NCBI GenBank assembly: GCA_023376005.1
Contig: CM042180.1
Coordinates: forward strand, 46,615,242 to 46,679,241
DNA from: Doryteuthis pealeii
Lineage: Eukaryota > Mollusca > Cephalopoda > Myopsida > Loliginidae
Length of the DNA: 64,000 nt
Reading direction: 5' to 3'
Position 1 is the stretch's first letter, and every line of letters begins with the position of its first letter. The position numbers and the translations under genes are program-made. Below, one piece after another: positions 1 through 10,443 of the stretch. Below the pieces are notes generated by a model, which saw only the letters and a list, made by a program, of their open reading frames with translations, searched no databases and was not told the DNA's origin.

Positions 1-425
1 GAACAGATATCCATGAATCCCTCTCGCCAACCACCCCTATCGACCATCGTCCCTAGTAGGTCCTCTGCACAGTATCCAGAATCTGCACAGCGTTGATTGA
101 TGCTGATTATCTAATTTTAACAAATATGAATAATTTCCTGGATGTCATCTAATATCATTCTCAGGTCGCACGGATATCCATGAATCTCACTCACCAACTG
201 TCCCTATCGACCATCGTCCTTGGCTGGTCCTCCGCACGGCATACGGAATATGCACATAGTTGATTAGTACTTACACTTGTCTAATTCTATCAAATAATAA
301 TCATTTTCATCAGGTATCACGGATATCCACGAATCTCTCTCGCCAAACGTCCCTACCGGTCATCCGTCCCTGGTAGGTACTCCGCACAGCATACAGAATC
401 TGCACAGAGTTGATTGATCCTTACA
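1..425 (-). repeat. Three head-to-tail LINE 3' ends (LINE-1fam)
   Basis: Units at about 1-119, 152-290 and 305-425 each read, on the minus strand, as a decayed version of the ORF2 C-terminus seen better preserved at 24927-25208 and 49738-49935. The first unit still shows the Cys-Ala-Asp-Ser-Gly, Glu-Asp-Leu and Asp-Arg-Gly-Gly-Trp-Arg-Glu landmarks. Three truncated 3' ends in the same orientation, spaced about 150-165 bp, suggest local duplication or repeated insertion. None is functional. Confidence 0.65.
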
Positions 426-815
426 CATGAATAATCGTATTATGATGAAGATTCTGTGTCTGTCTGTAATCTAAACTAGATCCCTTTTTACGTCCCAATA
501 CCCTCCGGAATTGCGTAAGTTTATAAATAAGTATCTAATTAATAGTCAAAATCATTAATACATAGAATAAATCTTATTTCATGTCTCTATGAAATCTGAT
601 TTAGATTTAGTTAAAAAGATGTTATTAGTGCGTTTAAAATCCTGCAATGTTTCTTATATATCACTAAGAAATAAAGGTTTACATAATGTATGGTGTGATA
701 ATTTGCATACTTGTTTTAACAAAACCGGCTTTAATTAATAATTACTTGGTGTTATTGATTTCTAATATCATTGTTTCTCAACAATTATTATTATTATCAT
801 TAATATTATTATTTA

Positions 816-1196
816 CTCCTTTTGAGTTTTCATATCAGTGTTAGCTGATGGTCTTACACTGGAGTCTGAGTGACAGCAAGTCTCCTCAGGTCTCCAGGAC
901 TCTTTTGAGTATTCTGGCAGATTTCAGCAGTGCAGTGTTCTGAGTGGTTTCAATTCTTCCTTTGATTTCCAAACTTTCCAAACACTTTTCGAATCCTTTT
1001 GGGACTGTTCCAAGTGCAGCAACTACAAGTGGTATAATTTTCACTTTCATATTCCATAACTTTTTCAGTTCTCTGGTAAGGTCCAAATATTTGTCCATTT
1101 TTTCATTTTCCTTTAGCTTTACCCTGTGATCTGCTGGAACTGCAAAATCCACCAGTTGACAAGTTCTTTCTTTTTTGTTTATCAACACTAGGACTG

Positions 1197-1198
<2 letters not shown>
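816..1198 (-). pseudogene. LINE reverse-transcriptase ORF C-terminal remnant
   Basis: The minus strand encodes about 110 residues of the conserved C-terminal tail of a non-LTR retrotransposon polyprotein. Visible blocks include KKERTCQLVDFAVPADHRVK, then a Leu-Trp-Asn-Met-Lys segment, ALGTVPKG and a Leu-rich end with Arg-Ile-Leu-Lys-Arg-Val-Leu. The tail is broken by an in-frame TGA where family members carry Trp; the reading continues as GDLLSLRLQ. It runs out toward a TAA-rich 3' tail near 784-815. The match to this LINE tail comes from family knowledge. The upstream part of the element is absent, so it is a dead 5'-truncated insertion inside Helitron H2. Confidence 0.75.

Positions 1199-1249
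<51 letters not shown>
1199..1249. repeat. (ATT)n microsatellite
   Basis: An uninterrupted ATT/TTA run of about 50 bp borders the LINE remnant. Confidence 0.95.
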
Positions 1250-1250
<1 letters not shown>

Positions 1251-1474
1251 TCTAACGTATTAAAATTAATCCTATTCATGATTTTATATAGAAACTAGTT
1301 AAAATATAATTAATATAAGTGCACTCTTTGTAAAAATGTTTAGTCTTTCTAATTTAATAGGAGGGTGATTAAAAAAAGTAATGCCATTTTGTTTAGGACA
1401 GGTATAATTAGCAACATAGGAACATGTATTATACATTAAAATGAAGCAGGTCCTCTGTGGATCACATCTTTGCT

Positions 1475-1690
1475 TTTCCACATAGTCACCGTTTCTCTCA
1501 ATAGCAATGTTCCACCTACGAATGAGAGCATGTATCCCGGCACCGTAAAATTCTGTTGACTGTTCTTTGAGCCACTTCTTCACTACAGATTTCACTTCCT
1601 CCTCACTGGAATAATGTTTGCCGCTCAAACCCTCTTTCCTCAGGCCAAAGAGATGATAGTCTGAAGGCGCCACATTTGGTGAGTAATATG
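1475..1690 (-). pseudogene. Mariner transposase C-terminal fragment
   Basis: On the minus strand this reads as the C-terminal region of an IS630-Tc1-mariner transposase. It opens with APSDYHLFG, which contains the third catalytic Asp of the DD34D triad. A Glu-Glu-Val-Lys segment, WLKEQSTEFY, a Gly-Ile-His segment and GDYVEK follow in the family order. The DNA-binding half and the first two catalytic Asp residues are missing, so it cannot encode an active enzyme. The open frame runs past the normal end into the 120-bp repeat, which explains an apparent 124-aa reading frame at 1299-1673. Confidence 0.85.
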
Positions 1691-1796
1691 TAGTGAAGAA
1701 GCGACCCAGATAACAGTCAACAGAATTTTACGGGGCAGGGATACATGCTCTCATTTGAAAGTGAAACATTGCTATTGAGAAAAACGGCGACTATGT

Positions 1797-2296
1797 GTCC
1801 TAAACAAAATGGCATTAATTTTGGGCTCGACTATGTGGATGAGTAGGGATGTGATCCACAGAGGACCAGCATCATTTTGATGTATGATACATATTTCTGT
1901 GTTGATAATTATACCTGTCCTAAACAAAATGGCATTACTTTTTGACACAACTATATGGAGAAGTAGGGATGTGATCCACAGAGGACCAGCATCATTTTGA
2001 TGTATGATACATGTTCCTGTGTTGGTAATTACACCTGTCCTAAACAAAATGGCATTACCTTTTTACTCGCTTATGTGGAGAAGTAGGGATGTGATCCACA
2101 GAGGACCAGCTTCATTTTGATGTATGATACATGTTCCTATGTTGGTAATTATACCTCTCCTAAACAAAATGGCATGACTTTTTTAATCACCTATGTGGAG
2201 AAGTAGGGATGTGATCCACAGAGGACCAGCTTCATTTTGATGTATGATACATGTTCCTGTGTTGGTAATTATACCTGCCCTAAACAAAATGGTAAC
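1797..2296 (-). repeat. Mariner-end 120-bp satellite, array 1
   Basis: Four full units and a stub repeat exactly every 120 bp; the motif TAAACAAAATGGCATTA recurs at 1801, 1921, 2041 and, diverged, 2161. Each unit equals the mariner segment between the transposase stop region and the terminal repeat. Because 120 is divisible by three, open frames persist through the array; they are not genes. Confidence 0.9.
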
Positions 2297-2524
2297 CGTA
2301 ACACATGAAATTACATCAGAGGGAAAAAAAGAAAGAAAAAAAGATTACACTATCAGTGGAAACCTTTTCTTATTTGAAATTGCCAGCCAATTTTCCTGTT
2401 GATAGGCAGCCATATTAGCCCTAACGATGCCACAGGATTTTCAAAAGTCATTAATATCAAATAGGTTTCCCTTTACGAAAATGAATCGAGCTCATTTGGC
2501 CGATGCTTACCGATAGAGACAGAT

Positions 2525-2589
<65 letters not shown>

Positions 2590-2760
2590 GGGGAGGGTTA
2601 TACGTATCCGTGCTGTCAGCACGACCTGATGATGATATTAAATAACGCTAAGGAATGATTTATTCTATATGCATTTTTAATATAAGTTTTGATATTATTA
2701 GATATGCAAGTGTGAGTCAGAAAGTAACGCCATATTTAGGACAGGTATTATTACCAACAC
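2297..2760. other. Spacer with GA microsatellite and LINE tail scrap
   Basis: 2297-2520 shows nothing recognisable. (GA)n occupies 2527-2583. A short plus-strand copy of the LINE-1fam 3' end, ending in a TGATGATGA-type tail, lies at about 2597-2640. The rest is AT-rich. Confidence 0.6.
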
Positions 2761-2958
2761 AGAAACAAACCGGGTTTAATAATTAATTACTTGGTGTTAT
2801 TGATCTCTAATATTATTGTTTTATTCCCCAACGCATTAAAATCAATCCTATGAATGATTTTATATAGAAGCCAATTAAATTATAATTAAAATGTGTGTAA
2901 TCTTTTTATATACGTTCTTTTTTAAAATTCTTTAGACTTTCGGATTTAATAAGATGGT
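2760..2958 (+). mobile_element. Helitron H2 internal fragment
   Basis: It repeats the H2 sequence at 720-770 and 1250-1353 in the same order and stops at the same point before mariner sequence (GATTTAATA then the mariner end). The shared junction at 1353 and 2958 implies duplication of one composite Helitron-mariner unit. Confidence 0.55.
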
Positions 2959-2960
2959 TT

Positions 2961-4022
2961 TTCAAAAAGTAGTGTCATTTTGTTTAGGACAGGTATAATT
3001 ACCAACACAGGAACATGTATCATACATCAAAATGAAGCTGGTCCTCTGTGGATCACATCCCTACGTCTCCATATAGTTGTGTCAAAAAGTAATGCCATTT
3101 TGTTTAGGACAGGTATAATTACCAACACTGGAACATGTATCATACATCAAAATGAAGCTGGTCCTCTGTGGATCACATCCCTACTACTCCACATAGGTGA
3201 GTAAAAAAGTAATGCCATTTTGTTTAGGACAGATATAATTACAAACACAGGAACATGTATCATACATCAAAATGAAGCTGGTCCTCTGTGGATCACATCC
3301 CTACGTCTCCATATAGTTGTGTCAAAAAGTAATGCCATTTTGTTTAGGACAGGTATAATTACCAACACTGGAACATGTATCATACATCAAAATGAAGCTG
3401 GTCCTCTGTGGATCACATCCCTACTACTCCACATAGGTGAGTAAAAAAGTAATGCCATTTTGTTTAGGACAGATATAATTACAAACACAGGAACATGTAT
3501 CATACATCAAAATGAAGCTGGTCCTCTGTGGATCACATCCCTACTTCTCCACATAGGTGAATCAAAAAGTAATGCCATTTTGTTTAGGAGAGGTATAATT
3601 ACCCACACAGGAACATGTATCATGCATCAAAATGAAGCTGGTCATCTGTGTAATACATCCCTACTTCTCCACATAGGTGAGTAAAATGTAATGCCATTTT
3701 ATTTAGGAGAGGTATAATTACCAACACAGGAACATGTATCATACATCAAAATGAAACTGGTCCTCTGAGGATCATATCCCTACTTCTCCACATAACTGAT
3801 TCAATAAGCAATGCCATTTTGTTTAGGACAGGTATAATTACCAACACAGGAACATTTATCATACATCAAAATGAAGCTGGTCCTCTGTGGATCACATCCC
3901 TACTTCTCCACATAGTTGAGTAAAATGTAATGCCATTTTATTTAGGAGAGGTATAATTACCAACACAGGAACGTGTATCATACATCAAAATGATGCTGGT
4001 CCTCTGTGGATCACATCCCTAC
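2961..4022 (+). repeat. Mariner-end 120-bp satellite, array 2, with 240-bp higher-order repeat
   Basis: Nine units run in one orientation; the motif AATGCCATTT recurs every 119-120 bp from 2971. In the first part two subtypes alternate. One contains CTACGTCTCCATATAGTTGT and the other CTACTACTCCACATAGGTGA, so 3001-3240 and 3241-3480 are almost identical 240-bp dimers. This is a miniature higher-order repeat, as in true satellite DNA. Long open frames across it are an effect of the period. Confidence 0.92.
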
Positions 4023-4440
4023 TTTCTGACACAATCACTGCTTCTCTCAATAGCAATGTTCCACCTTTGAATGAAAGCATGCATCTCTGCCTTGTAAAAT
4101 TCTGTTGACTGCACTTTTAGCCAACACCTCACTACAGAATTCACTTCCTCGTCACTGGAATAATGTTTTTCTTTCAAACCCTTTTTGAAGCCGAAAAGAT
4201 GATAGTCTGAAGGCGCTAATTCTGGTGACTATGGAAGATGAGGTAAAGTTGTCCACCCGGATGAGACGATTTTCTCCCTTGTCCTGATGCTTGTGTGTGG
4301 TCGAGCATTATCCTACAGAGGGAGGATTGGCAAGTTGGCTCTTACTTGTCAGATTCTTGCTCTGAGCCTCGTTAGGGTCTCAAAGTAGGCCTTAGTTTTA
4401 TAAAAGAAAACCTTCACATGAAGTAATGAAAATGTCATCA
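4023..4440 (-). pseudogene. Mariner transposase, C-terminal half
   Basis: The minus strand encodes the second half of a mariner transposase. A Thr-Leu-Thr-Arg-Leu-Arg-Ala-Arg segment is followed by DNARPHTSIRTREK, then SPELAPSDYHLFG and the conserved C-terminal tail. The Asp of DNARPH (codon 4310-4312) and the Asp of APSD (codon 4205-4207) are 35 codons apart, the DD34D spacing diagnostic of mariner. An in-frame TAG (4229-4231) sits between them, and further stops and shifts lie upstream. The fragment abuts satellite array 2, as expected if the array is an expanded 3' end of this same element. Confidence 0.88.
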
Positions 4441-6676
4441 CTTATTGACTGAGCCTCGTATTTTCTGAGACAATATATCTATCTTTATTAGATGTGGTAT
4501 TATTGAAATTAATTAAAAGATAACTACCCTACATTTCAAAATATTTATTGGATGTGATATTACAAACAAATAAAATAAATTTATAAATAGAACGTTAGAG
4601 AAAAGATTGCCATGACAACAGGAGGAAAAAAGGTCAAGAGAGCAGAAAGACTGTATAGGGGATATTTTCGCCAATCACCAACCATACTGCGTGGATGATA
4701 CACTACTTAAACCCCCCACATTGGCCATAATTCTAATTGCGCTCATTGAGGAGGGACTTACAATACCAGACGATTACCAATACTCAGGACTCTTTACCAA
4801 TGATCCAATTCTACTGGACAAGCGCTCTGCCTTAAGGCCAACATGATGGCAAAACACATTGTAACAAGGAGTACCATCAACAAATAGTACATCAGTGAAG
4901 AAGAATACAGAAAAGACTGCATTCAAAACATGAGAAACAAAGATCAAGAAAAGCAGAAATTCCATTTGGGAGATATTTCAATATTGGAAATACCGTGTAA
5001 TTTACAAGGGTCAAACTGGTTTTAGATTATTACCACACATTCAAAATGAGAACGGTATGGAATGAGTTAACCTAATTATAGCATCATAACAGGCTGTAAC
5101 ATCGCAGCTACTTTATTAACGCTAGAAATGAACTGCATAGTTAAAAATGCAGATGTTCAGTCACCATATGCGGACTGATATAACATCCGATAAGAGTCCG
5201 GGGAATGTGGAGTACCCGTTCATCACCATTACACCCAGGTACTCTGACCCTGAGGGGTAAAACCTGTTAGTGTCTCATCTATGGGTAAAATAGAAAATGT
5301 GTGTTTATAAAAAAATGAGTACACATAAGAAATTAATTCATTTCAAAACTTTGTCGGTATTGAATGACCCACCAAGGTTGAAATGCCATTAAAACGTATT
5401 ATAAAAAATGAATTCATTTCAAAACTTTGTCGGTATTGAATGACCCACCAAGATTGAAATGCCGTTAAAACGTATTATAAAAAGTGGTTTTCACTACTGA
5501 AACTAAAACTACACCTAATTCTCATACCGTGTAATTTACAGGAGTCAAGCTCGTTCTAGATTATTACTACAAATTCAAAATGAGAACGGTATCGAAGGAG
5601 TTAACCTAATTATAGCATCATAAGAGGCTGTAACATCACAGCTACTTTATTAACGCTAGAAACGAACTGCAGAGTTAAAATGCAGATATCCCGTGACTTG
5701 ATTCAGACTGAGATAACCACCGATAAGATCTTATATGGAGGATAAGGTTGGGACAATCATATAGATGCTAAGGCTTGACATGGCCAGCCGATTGATTGGA
5801 GGGCGCCGCTTCAACCACCCGTCAAGCTTAAGTAATAGTCAAAGTGAAATATGTCATTTCATGGACTGCTCAGCCACCAGGGCACCGTCCTTAATCACTA
5901 CGAATCGCCACCTATGGACACCAAGTGGTCCCATTAGGTTTACGATCCGAAATGTTGTATGATTGAAATTTAATGGTATACACATTTTCCAATATATCTA
6001 TCTTTATTAGATGTTTGTATAATCAAAACGTATTAAAAAAATGACTACCCTACATTTCAAAATCTTTATTGGATGTGATATTACAAAGAAATGAAATAAA
6101 TTTATATTTTCCAAAACTTCATTAATTTAAAATTGAAAGATAAAAGTATGTTCCCTACATTTCAAAATCTTTATTGGATGTGATAGTACAAACAAAGAAA
6201 AGAAATTATCCCTACATTTCAAAATCTTTATTGGATGTTGTATGTTTGCAATTTATAAAAAATATATTTTTCCTACATTAAAGCTTTTTTGGATGTTTTG
6301 TACTACATATTAATGTTTTTATTGGATGTGTTGTTACTAAAAATGAAAGAAAAAGTCATTTTTCCTTTTATTTCAAAATCGTCATTGTTTCGACTAGATT
6401 TAAGAAAAAGTTCACACACTATATGATCGATTTTTCTTCTTAATTAAACTTTGTGGAATTTATGTGGAAATGAGGAGCACCTGAATCATGGCTTAACTTA
6501 CCCTCCCCCCAAACTAGTTCTAGATTATTACTACACATTCAAAATGAGAAAGGTATCGAAGAAGTTAACCTAATTATAGCACCATAACAGGCTGTACATC
6601 GCAGCTACTTTATTAACGTTAGAAATGAACTGCATAGTTAATATGCAAATGTTCCGTCACCATATGCGGACTGATA
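4441..6676. repeat. Mosaic of low-copy local repeats
   Basis: There is no convincing gene. A block of about 170 bp occurs three times (4985-5165, 5527-5700, 6512-6680). A block of about 74 bp is tandemly doubled (5334-5481). A loose minisatellite based on ACATTTCAAAATCTTTATTG recurs at 4530 and from 5985 to about 6350. Pieces of dispersed repeat R470 lie at 5155-5300 and 5690-5960. Confidence 0.65.
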
Positions 6677-6884
6677 TAAGCGCGTGGTGAAATGATTAAA
6701 GTCATGGAAATGGACTCATCGCCCCGAGTTAAAATCCTGGTCGTGGTAATTGCATTTCACTTAGCGCTAATACCCTTGGGAAAGGTATGAATCCTACTCC
6801 CTCTCCAGCTATGGATAAATAGTAGGGTAGACTGGGCTCTTTAACCTTAGTTAGGCAACCGGTCTAGGAGAAGGAAAACTCTTT
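6677..6884 (+). mobile_element. SINE-A (tRNA-derived), 3' part replaced
   Basis: The head carries an A-box-like TGGTGAAATGATTAAAGTC and a B-box-like GAGTTAAAATCCTGG, followed by the SINE-A body (TTAGCGCTAATACCCTTGGG onward). The copy stops at GGAGAAGGAAAACTC and runs into pyrimidine repeat. Full copies are at 32576-32857 and 50358-50645. Confidence 0.75.
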
Positions 6885-7185
6885 GTTTTTCGTGTTTTTG
6901 TCCTCTTCCTGATTTTTTATCTTTTCGTTCTTTTTCTTTCTTTTTCTGTTCTCTTTCGCTTGTTTTCTTTTTGTCCTTTTCCCTATTTTAAATTTTTTTC
7001 TTTTTTCATTATTTCTCTTTTTCTTTCGTTCATTTGGTTAATTTGTGTATTACTTTTTCTTCTTTGTTTGTTTGTGGATTTCTTTCTTCTATTCTATTTT
7101 GTTTTTCTTTCAGTTCTCCTTCTTTCCATCACTTCTTTGTTTTTTCTTTCGTTCATTTCTCTGAATTCTTTCTCGAGCTATAGGT
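6885..7185. repeat. Pyrimidine-rich TTTC tract
   Basis: Degenerate TTTC/TTTTC sequence sits between two pieces of SINE-A. Open frames here are low-complexity Phe/Ser strings. Confidence 0.85.
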
Positions 7186-7275
7186 AAATAGTAGGGCAGA
7201 ATAAGCTCTTCTTTAGGCGACCAGTCAAGGAGAAGGAACATTCAGAATTCATACCTGTAAGAAATCGACCTTTTA
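7174..7275 (+). mobile_element. SINE-A 3' fragment
   Basis: It matches the SINE-A body from AGGTAAATAGTAGGGCAGA to the AGAAATCGACCTT segment and lacks the tRNA head. Confidence 0.6.
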
Positions 7276-7316
7276 TAGCATATCTTTTGAATCTTTTTAG
7301 TCAAGCCTTTGACATA

Positions 7317-7608
7317 GGGCAGACAGACTGTGGTAAGGGTATTTGTCTCATACCCCATTTGTATGGGCTGGGCACAAGGCCTCGTTTTAACGTGGGCCCA
7401 CCCACAAGCCGAAGCTCATGGGTGGGAAAGAACAAAAATTGCGTCGATTCCCTCGGCATTCCCTCTCAAGGGGGCGCCTCAGGCGCTGAGCAATAAACCC
7501 AGCCCCGCCCCCAAGGGTGCAGGTATTGCCTGGGGGGATAGCCCCCTGGGATCGACGCTATTATTTATTACTTAACCTGATCCAGTGACCGAAGCACACT
7601 GGACCCCC
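7317..7608 (-). mobile_element. Retroposon D (GC-rich)
   Basis: It matches the element at 35940-36265 and the units of the array at 37300-39189. Landmarks are TTGCGTCGAT, the inverted pair around GGCGCCTCAGGCGC, and GGGATCGACGCTAT. By comparison with other copies the constant end is at the left, so the 3' end probably faces left. No coding potential is seen. Confidence 0.7.
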
Positions 7609-7626
7609 GAGTGGGGAAGGTAAGTA

Positions 7627-7852
7627 TCAAAGCATAGTAACTGGAACAGATACTACACTTTGATCCCCACCTATGCCAGATAAGTAGACTGTAGTATGTT
7701 TTCGGATATCATCGTCTGTCCTGGGATCCAGATTTCTCGTAGCTGATGTTATGCTCTCATGATTATTGTTACGACGGAGGGTATCCCTTAATCTGTCCAT
7801 TTCCTTCTGGTATACCTCATCACTGCTGATGGCTTTTGCGCGGTGTTGTAGG
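7627..7852 (-). pseudogene. Inverted Penelope-like RT C-terminal piece
   Basis: The minus strand reads HRAKAISSDEVYQKEMDRLR and a following Arg-Asn-Asn-Asn segment, which I recognise as the region between the reverse transcriptase and the GIY-YIG domain of PLEs. It lies head to head with the plus-strand endonuclease piece that should follow it. That is a 5' inversion with a deletion, as twin priming produces in other retroelements. It is not functional. Confidence 0.6.
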
Positions 7853-8195
7853 CAGCGGACGATTCCTTTCTCGACTCTTCGTAAACACCTCCTCCGTGTT
7901 AAGCCCCCAAACAAAACACAACATGACAAAGAATTGCGTGTATTCCATCCCATGCAACTGTGGCAAAGTATACAAAAGCGAAATATGCCATCTACTGAAA
8001 GGAAGACGTGAAGAGCACCGTAAAGCAGTGGTACGAGGAGAAATAGAAAAGTCAGGTATGGCTGACCATATATGGAATGAAAAGGGGAACCATCAGCCCT
8101 TATGGGATGACATTAAGATAATAGACGGGGAAGAACATTGGAAGAGAAGGTGCCTCAAAGAATCAGATCATACGATAGGAGAGGTAGGTAAATAG
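7850..8195 (+). pseudogene. Penelope-like element GIY-YIG endonuclease fragment
   Basis: The plus strand encodes the C-terminal endonuclease of a PLE. After a degenerate Lys-Pro-Pro-Asn-Lys-Thr stretch (shifted frame) comes NCVYSIPCNCGKVYK, then a Gly-Arg-Arg-Glu-Glu-His-Arg-Lys-Ala segment, the EKSGMADHIW block, a Trp-Asp-Asp-Ile-Lys-Ile segment and HWKRRCLKES. This is the usual order of the PLE GIY-YIG domain, which nicks target DNA. The two signature tripeptides read CVY and VYK instead of GIY and YIG, so the domain is altered. A frameshift near 7915 separates the linker from the domain. It ends before the adjacent SINE-C. Confidence 0.85.
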
Positions 8196-8214
8196 GTATA
8201 TGTGCAATAAGGCG

Positions 8215-8628
8215 CTGTTTGAGGATCTTAGTATTATTTGTATTATTCAGACTATTGTCCTCATCTTCATTGTTATCTGTGCAACATTTCAGCCGATGTG
8301 CCCTCCGGCCTTCTTCTAGTATTTCTTGTCGGACTCGGGAATCTTCTCAGACCCAGGAACCTTGTTTTTGAAACTCGGGAACGTTCTTGTTGTAATCGGG
8401 AGCCATCACGGAACTTTGAACCTAACCCTTTATTCAATCCGCGGGGGTATCCTGTCCTCATTCCGCTAACCATAGCTGGGGTAGAGGTGTTAAGCTATGT
8501 TAATTATTATTCCTTGTTACTGCTGCCCCTGACCAGGATTGAACCTGCAGTCTAGAGATAACTGTCACTCAGAACTGTCTTAACCTAACTCCTTTATCTA
8601 CAACGCTAGGTGTCCAATTTCTTTCATT
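8215..8628 (-). mobile_element. SINE-C (tRNA head, Penelope-like tail)
   Basis: Read on the minus strand, the head near 8625 has an A-box-like TGTAGATAAAGGAGTTAGG and a strong B box AGGTTCAATCC. The body is about 230 bp. The tail carries a GAAGAAGGCCGG ... CATCGGCTGAAA hairpin like PLE termini. Other copies are at 40395-40745 and 63640-64000; tail fragments lie at 22195-22240 and 22420-22600. Apparent frames rich in Arg/Gly through it are not genes. Confidence 0.7.
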
Positions 8629-8639
8629 TTAAATCCTTA

Positions 8640-8795
8640 TTTTTCCTTTTCTTTCATTTCACCCAACTAATTCTTTTTTTATTTCGTGCCTTGTTGTCCC
8701 TTTTCGTTTGTTTCAAATTGTTTCATTCTTTCTTTCTTTCAATTTCTTTCTTTTTTCTTTGTTTCATTCATTCTTAATTTTTCTTACTTTCTGTT

Positions 8796-8830
<35 letters not shown>

Positions 8831-9148
8831 AACTTTCTTTCCTTTTTCTTTATTTCTTTCTTTGTTTAATTCATTCTTTTTTCTTCTTCATTTCTTTCTT
8901 TTTTTAATATTTTTTTTCTTCCCTTTCGCTGTTCTTGGATCTTTTTCACTCTTTTCTGTTTTTCATTTATTTTTTCATTTCTTTCTTTCTTCGTTCCTTT
9001 TTTTTATTTTATTTTTATTTATTTCTTGATTTTTTATTCCTTCTTCTTCCATTCTTATTTTTTTCTTCTTCTTTCTCTTTCTTTCTTTCTGTTTTTCTTT
9101 TCTTACCTTATATTCTATTTCCTTCTTCCTATATTTTCTTTTTACTTT

Positions 9149-9196
<48 letters not shown>

Positions 9197-9586
9197 TCAA
9201 TTCCATTCCTTTCTTATTTTTTTCCTTCTGTCTTTCATTCATTAATTCATTCTATCTTCTTTCTTTCTTTCTTTCTTTTTCTATCGTTTTCTTTCTTTCT
9301 TTCTATTTCTAATATCTTTTTCACTCTTTTCTATTTTTCATTTATTTTGTATCTGTTTTTCATACTTTTGTTTCGTATCATTTCTTTCTATTCCATTTCA
9401 TCCTTGATTTTTCATTCTTTTTTCTTCCTTTTTATTCCATTTTGGTTTTCTTTTCTTCTTTCTTTTTTGTTTATCTCTCTTTCGTCATTTTTTCTTTTTC
9501 TTTCTATTCTATTTCATTCTTCCTTCTTCTTGTTTTCTTGTGAATATATGTCTTTCTGTCTTCCTTTCTATCTTTCTTCTTCTTTT

Positions 9587-9619
<33 letters not shown>

Positions 9620-9798
9620 TTCATTTTTTCCTTAATTTTTCTTTCTTTCCTTCGTTATTTCTTTCTTTATCCTTTCTTTCTTATTCCGTTCTGTTTTTCT
9701 TTCAATTTTGTCTTTCTTTCCTTTTCTCTTCTTTCTTTCTATTCTATTTCCTTCTCCCTATATTTTTCTATCTTTCATATTGCTATCTTTATTTTTAC

Positions 9799-9829
<31 letters not shown>

Positions 9830-10165
9830 TCAATTCCATTTCTTTCTTATTTTTCTTTCAGTATTCTTTTCTTCGGTCTTGTTCTATTTTGTTTTTCTTT
9901 GACTTTTCTTATTCTTTTCTTCTCTTTCTTTCTTTTTCTTTCTTTCGTTCTTTCTCTCCTTCTTTTTTTTCTTTCTTTCAATTCCATTTCTTCTTTTTTC
10001 TTTCAGAAGTCATTTTTTCCTTATGTCTTGTTCTCTTTTGTATTCTTTGATTTTTCGTTCTTTCTTTCTTTCATTTTTTCATTCTTTCTTTCTTTCTTCT
10101 TTCTTTCTTTCTTTCATTTTTTCTTTCTTTCTTCTAGTCTTTCTTTATTTGTAACTTTCTTTCTT
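8640..10165. repeat. 1.5-kb TTTC microsatellite tract
   Basis: Almost pure (TTTC)n with degenerate TTC/TTTTC and occasional ATTTC or TATC. Open frames of up to 389 codons on this strand are strings of Phe, Ser, Leu and Tyr. Confidence 0.95.
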
Positions 10166-10217
10166 TGTACTTATTGTTATTTATCTTACCATTAAGTGGC
10201 CTTTTAGTTTCTCTTAT

Positions 10218-10220
10218 TTG

Positions 10221-10292
<72 letters not shown>

Positions 10293-10315
10293 TATAAATA
10301 TATATATATATATAT

Positions 10316-10354
<39 letters not shown>

Positions 10355-10365
10355 TACATATATGT
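10218..10365. repeat. (CA)n(TA)n compound microsatellite
   Basis: CA repeats followed by interrupted TA repeats. Confidence 0.95.
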
Positions 10366-10380
10366 TGATAGCCACTTCTC

Positions 10381-10421
10381 CACAGAAAAAGGCCACTTCT
10401 ACAAAGAAGTGGCCTTCTGTG
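10381..10421. other. Strong short hairpin
   Basis: The arms CACAGAA + GGCCACTTCT and AGAAGTGGCC + TTCTGTG pair over 17 bp around the 4-nt loop ACAA, with only a 3-nt A bulge. It lies 23 bp before the 5' end of a Helitron. Confidence 0.8.
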
Positions 10422-10443
10422 AAAAAGTAGCAATCACCATATA

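Larger units (their letters stand above)
435..1353 (+). mobile_element. Diverged non-autonomous Helitron (H2), interrupted
   Basis: A degenerate Helitron 5' start (TC then GTATTATGATGAAGATTC) lies at 435. The internal stretch near 735-770 (ACTTGGTGTTATTGATTTC) and the pre-terminal part at 1250-1353 match the diverged H2 family also present at 2760-2958, 33380-33541 and 34450-34622. The copy is split by a LINE remnant and an ATT microsatellite, and loses its 3' end at a mariner junction at 1353. It is an old copy. Confidence 0.5.
1354..2296. mobile_element. Palindromic mariner derivative
   Basis: The left arm carries one 120-bp terminal unit (1372-1475) and the minus-strand transposase C-terminus (1475-1690). 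The right arm carries the same transposase end on the plus strand (about 1690-1795), then 120-bp units in the opposite orientation (1797-2296). The element is therefore two mariner 3' ends joined head to head with the middle deleted. The left edge sits at a TA (TTTAATA then GGAGGGTG), the dinucleotide mariner targets. Confidence 0.7.

Noticed and set aside
886..1188. Small host gene of 100 codons
   Set aside because: The sequence is a LINE polyprotein tail with a premature stop and continues in frame after it.
1797..4022. CRISPR-like array
   Set aside because: Units are contiguous with no unique spacers, are 120 bp long and derive from mariner; the genome is eukaryotic.
7836..8195. Host GIY-YIG nuclease gene
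   Set aside because: Domain order, neighbours and damage fit a Penelope-like retroelement remnant.
8935..10195. Long Phe/Ser/Leu-rich open frames as membrane proteins
   Set aside because: They are translations of TTTC microsatellite; all frames are open because the repeat lacks stop codons.
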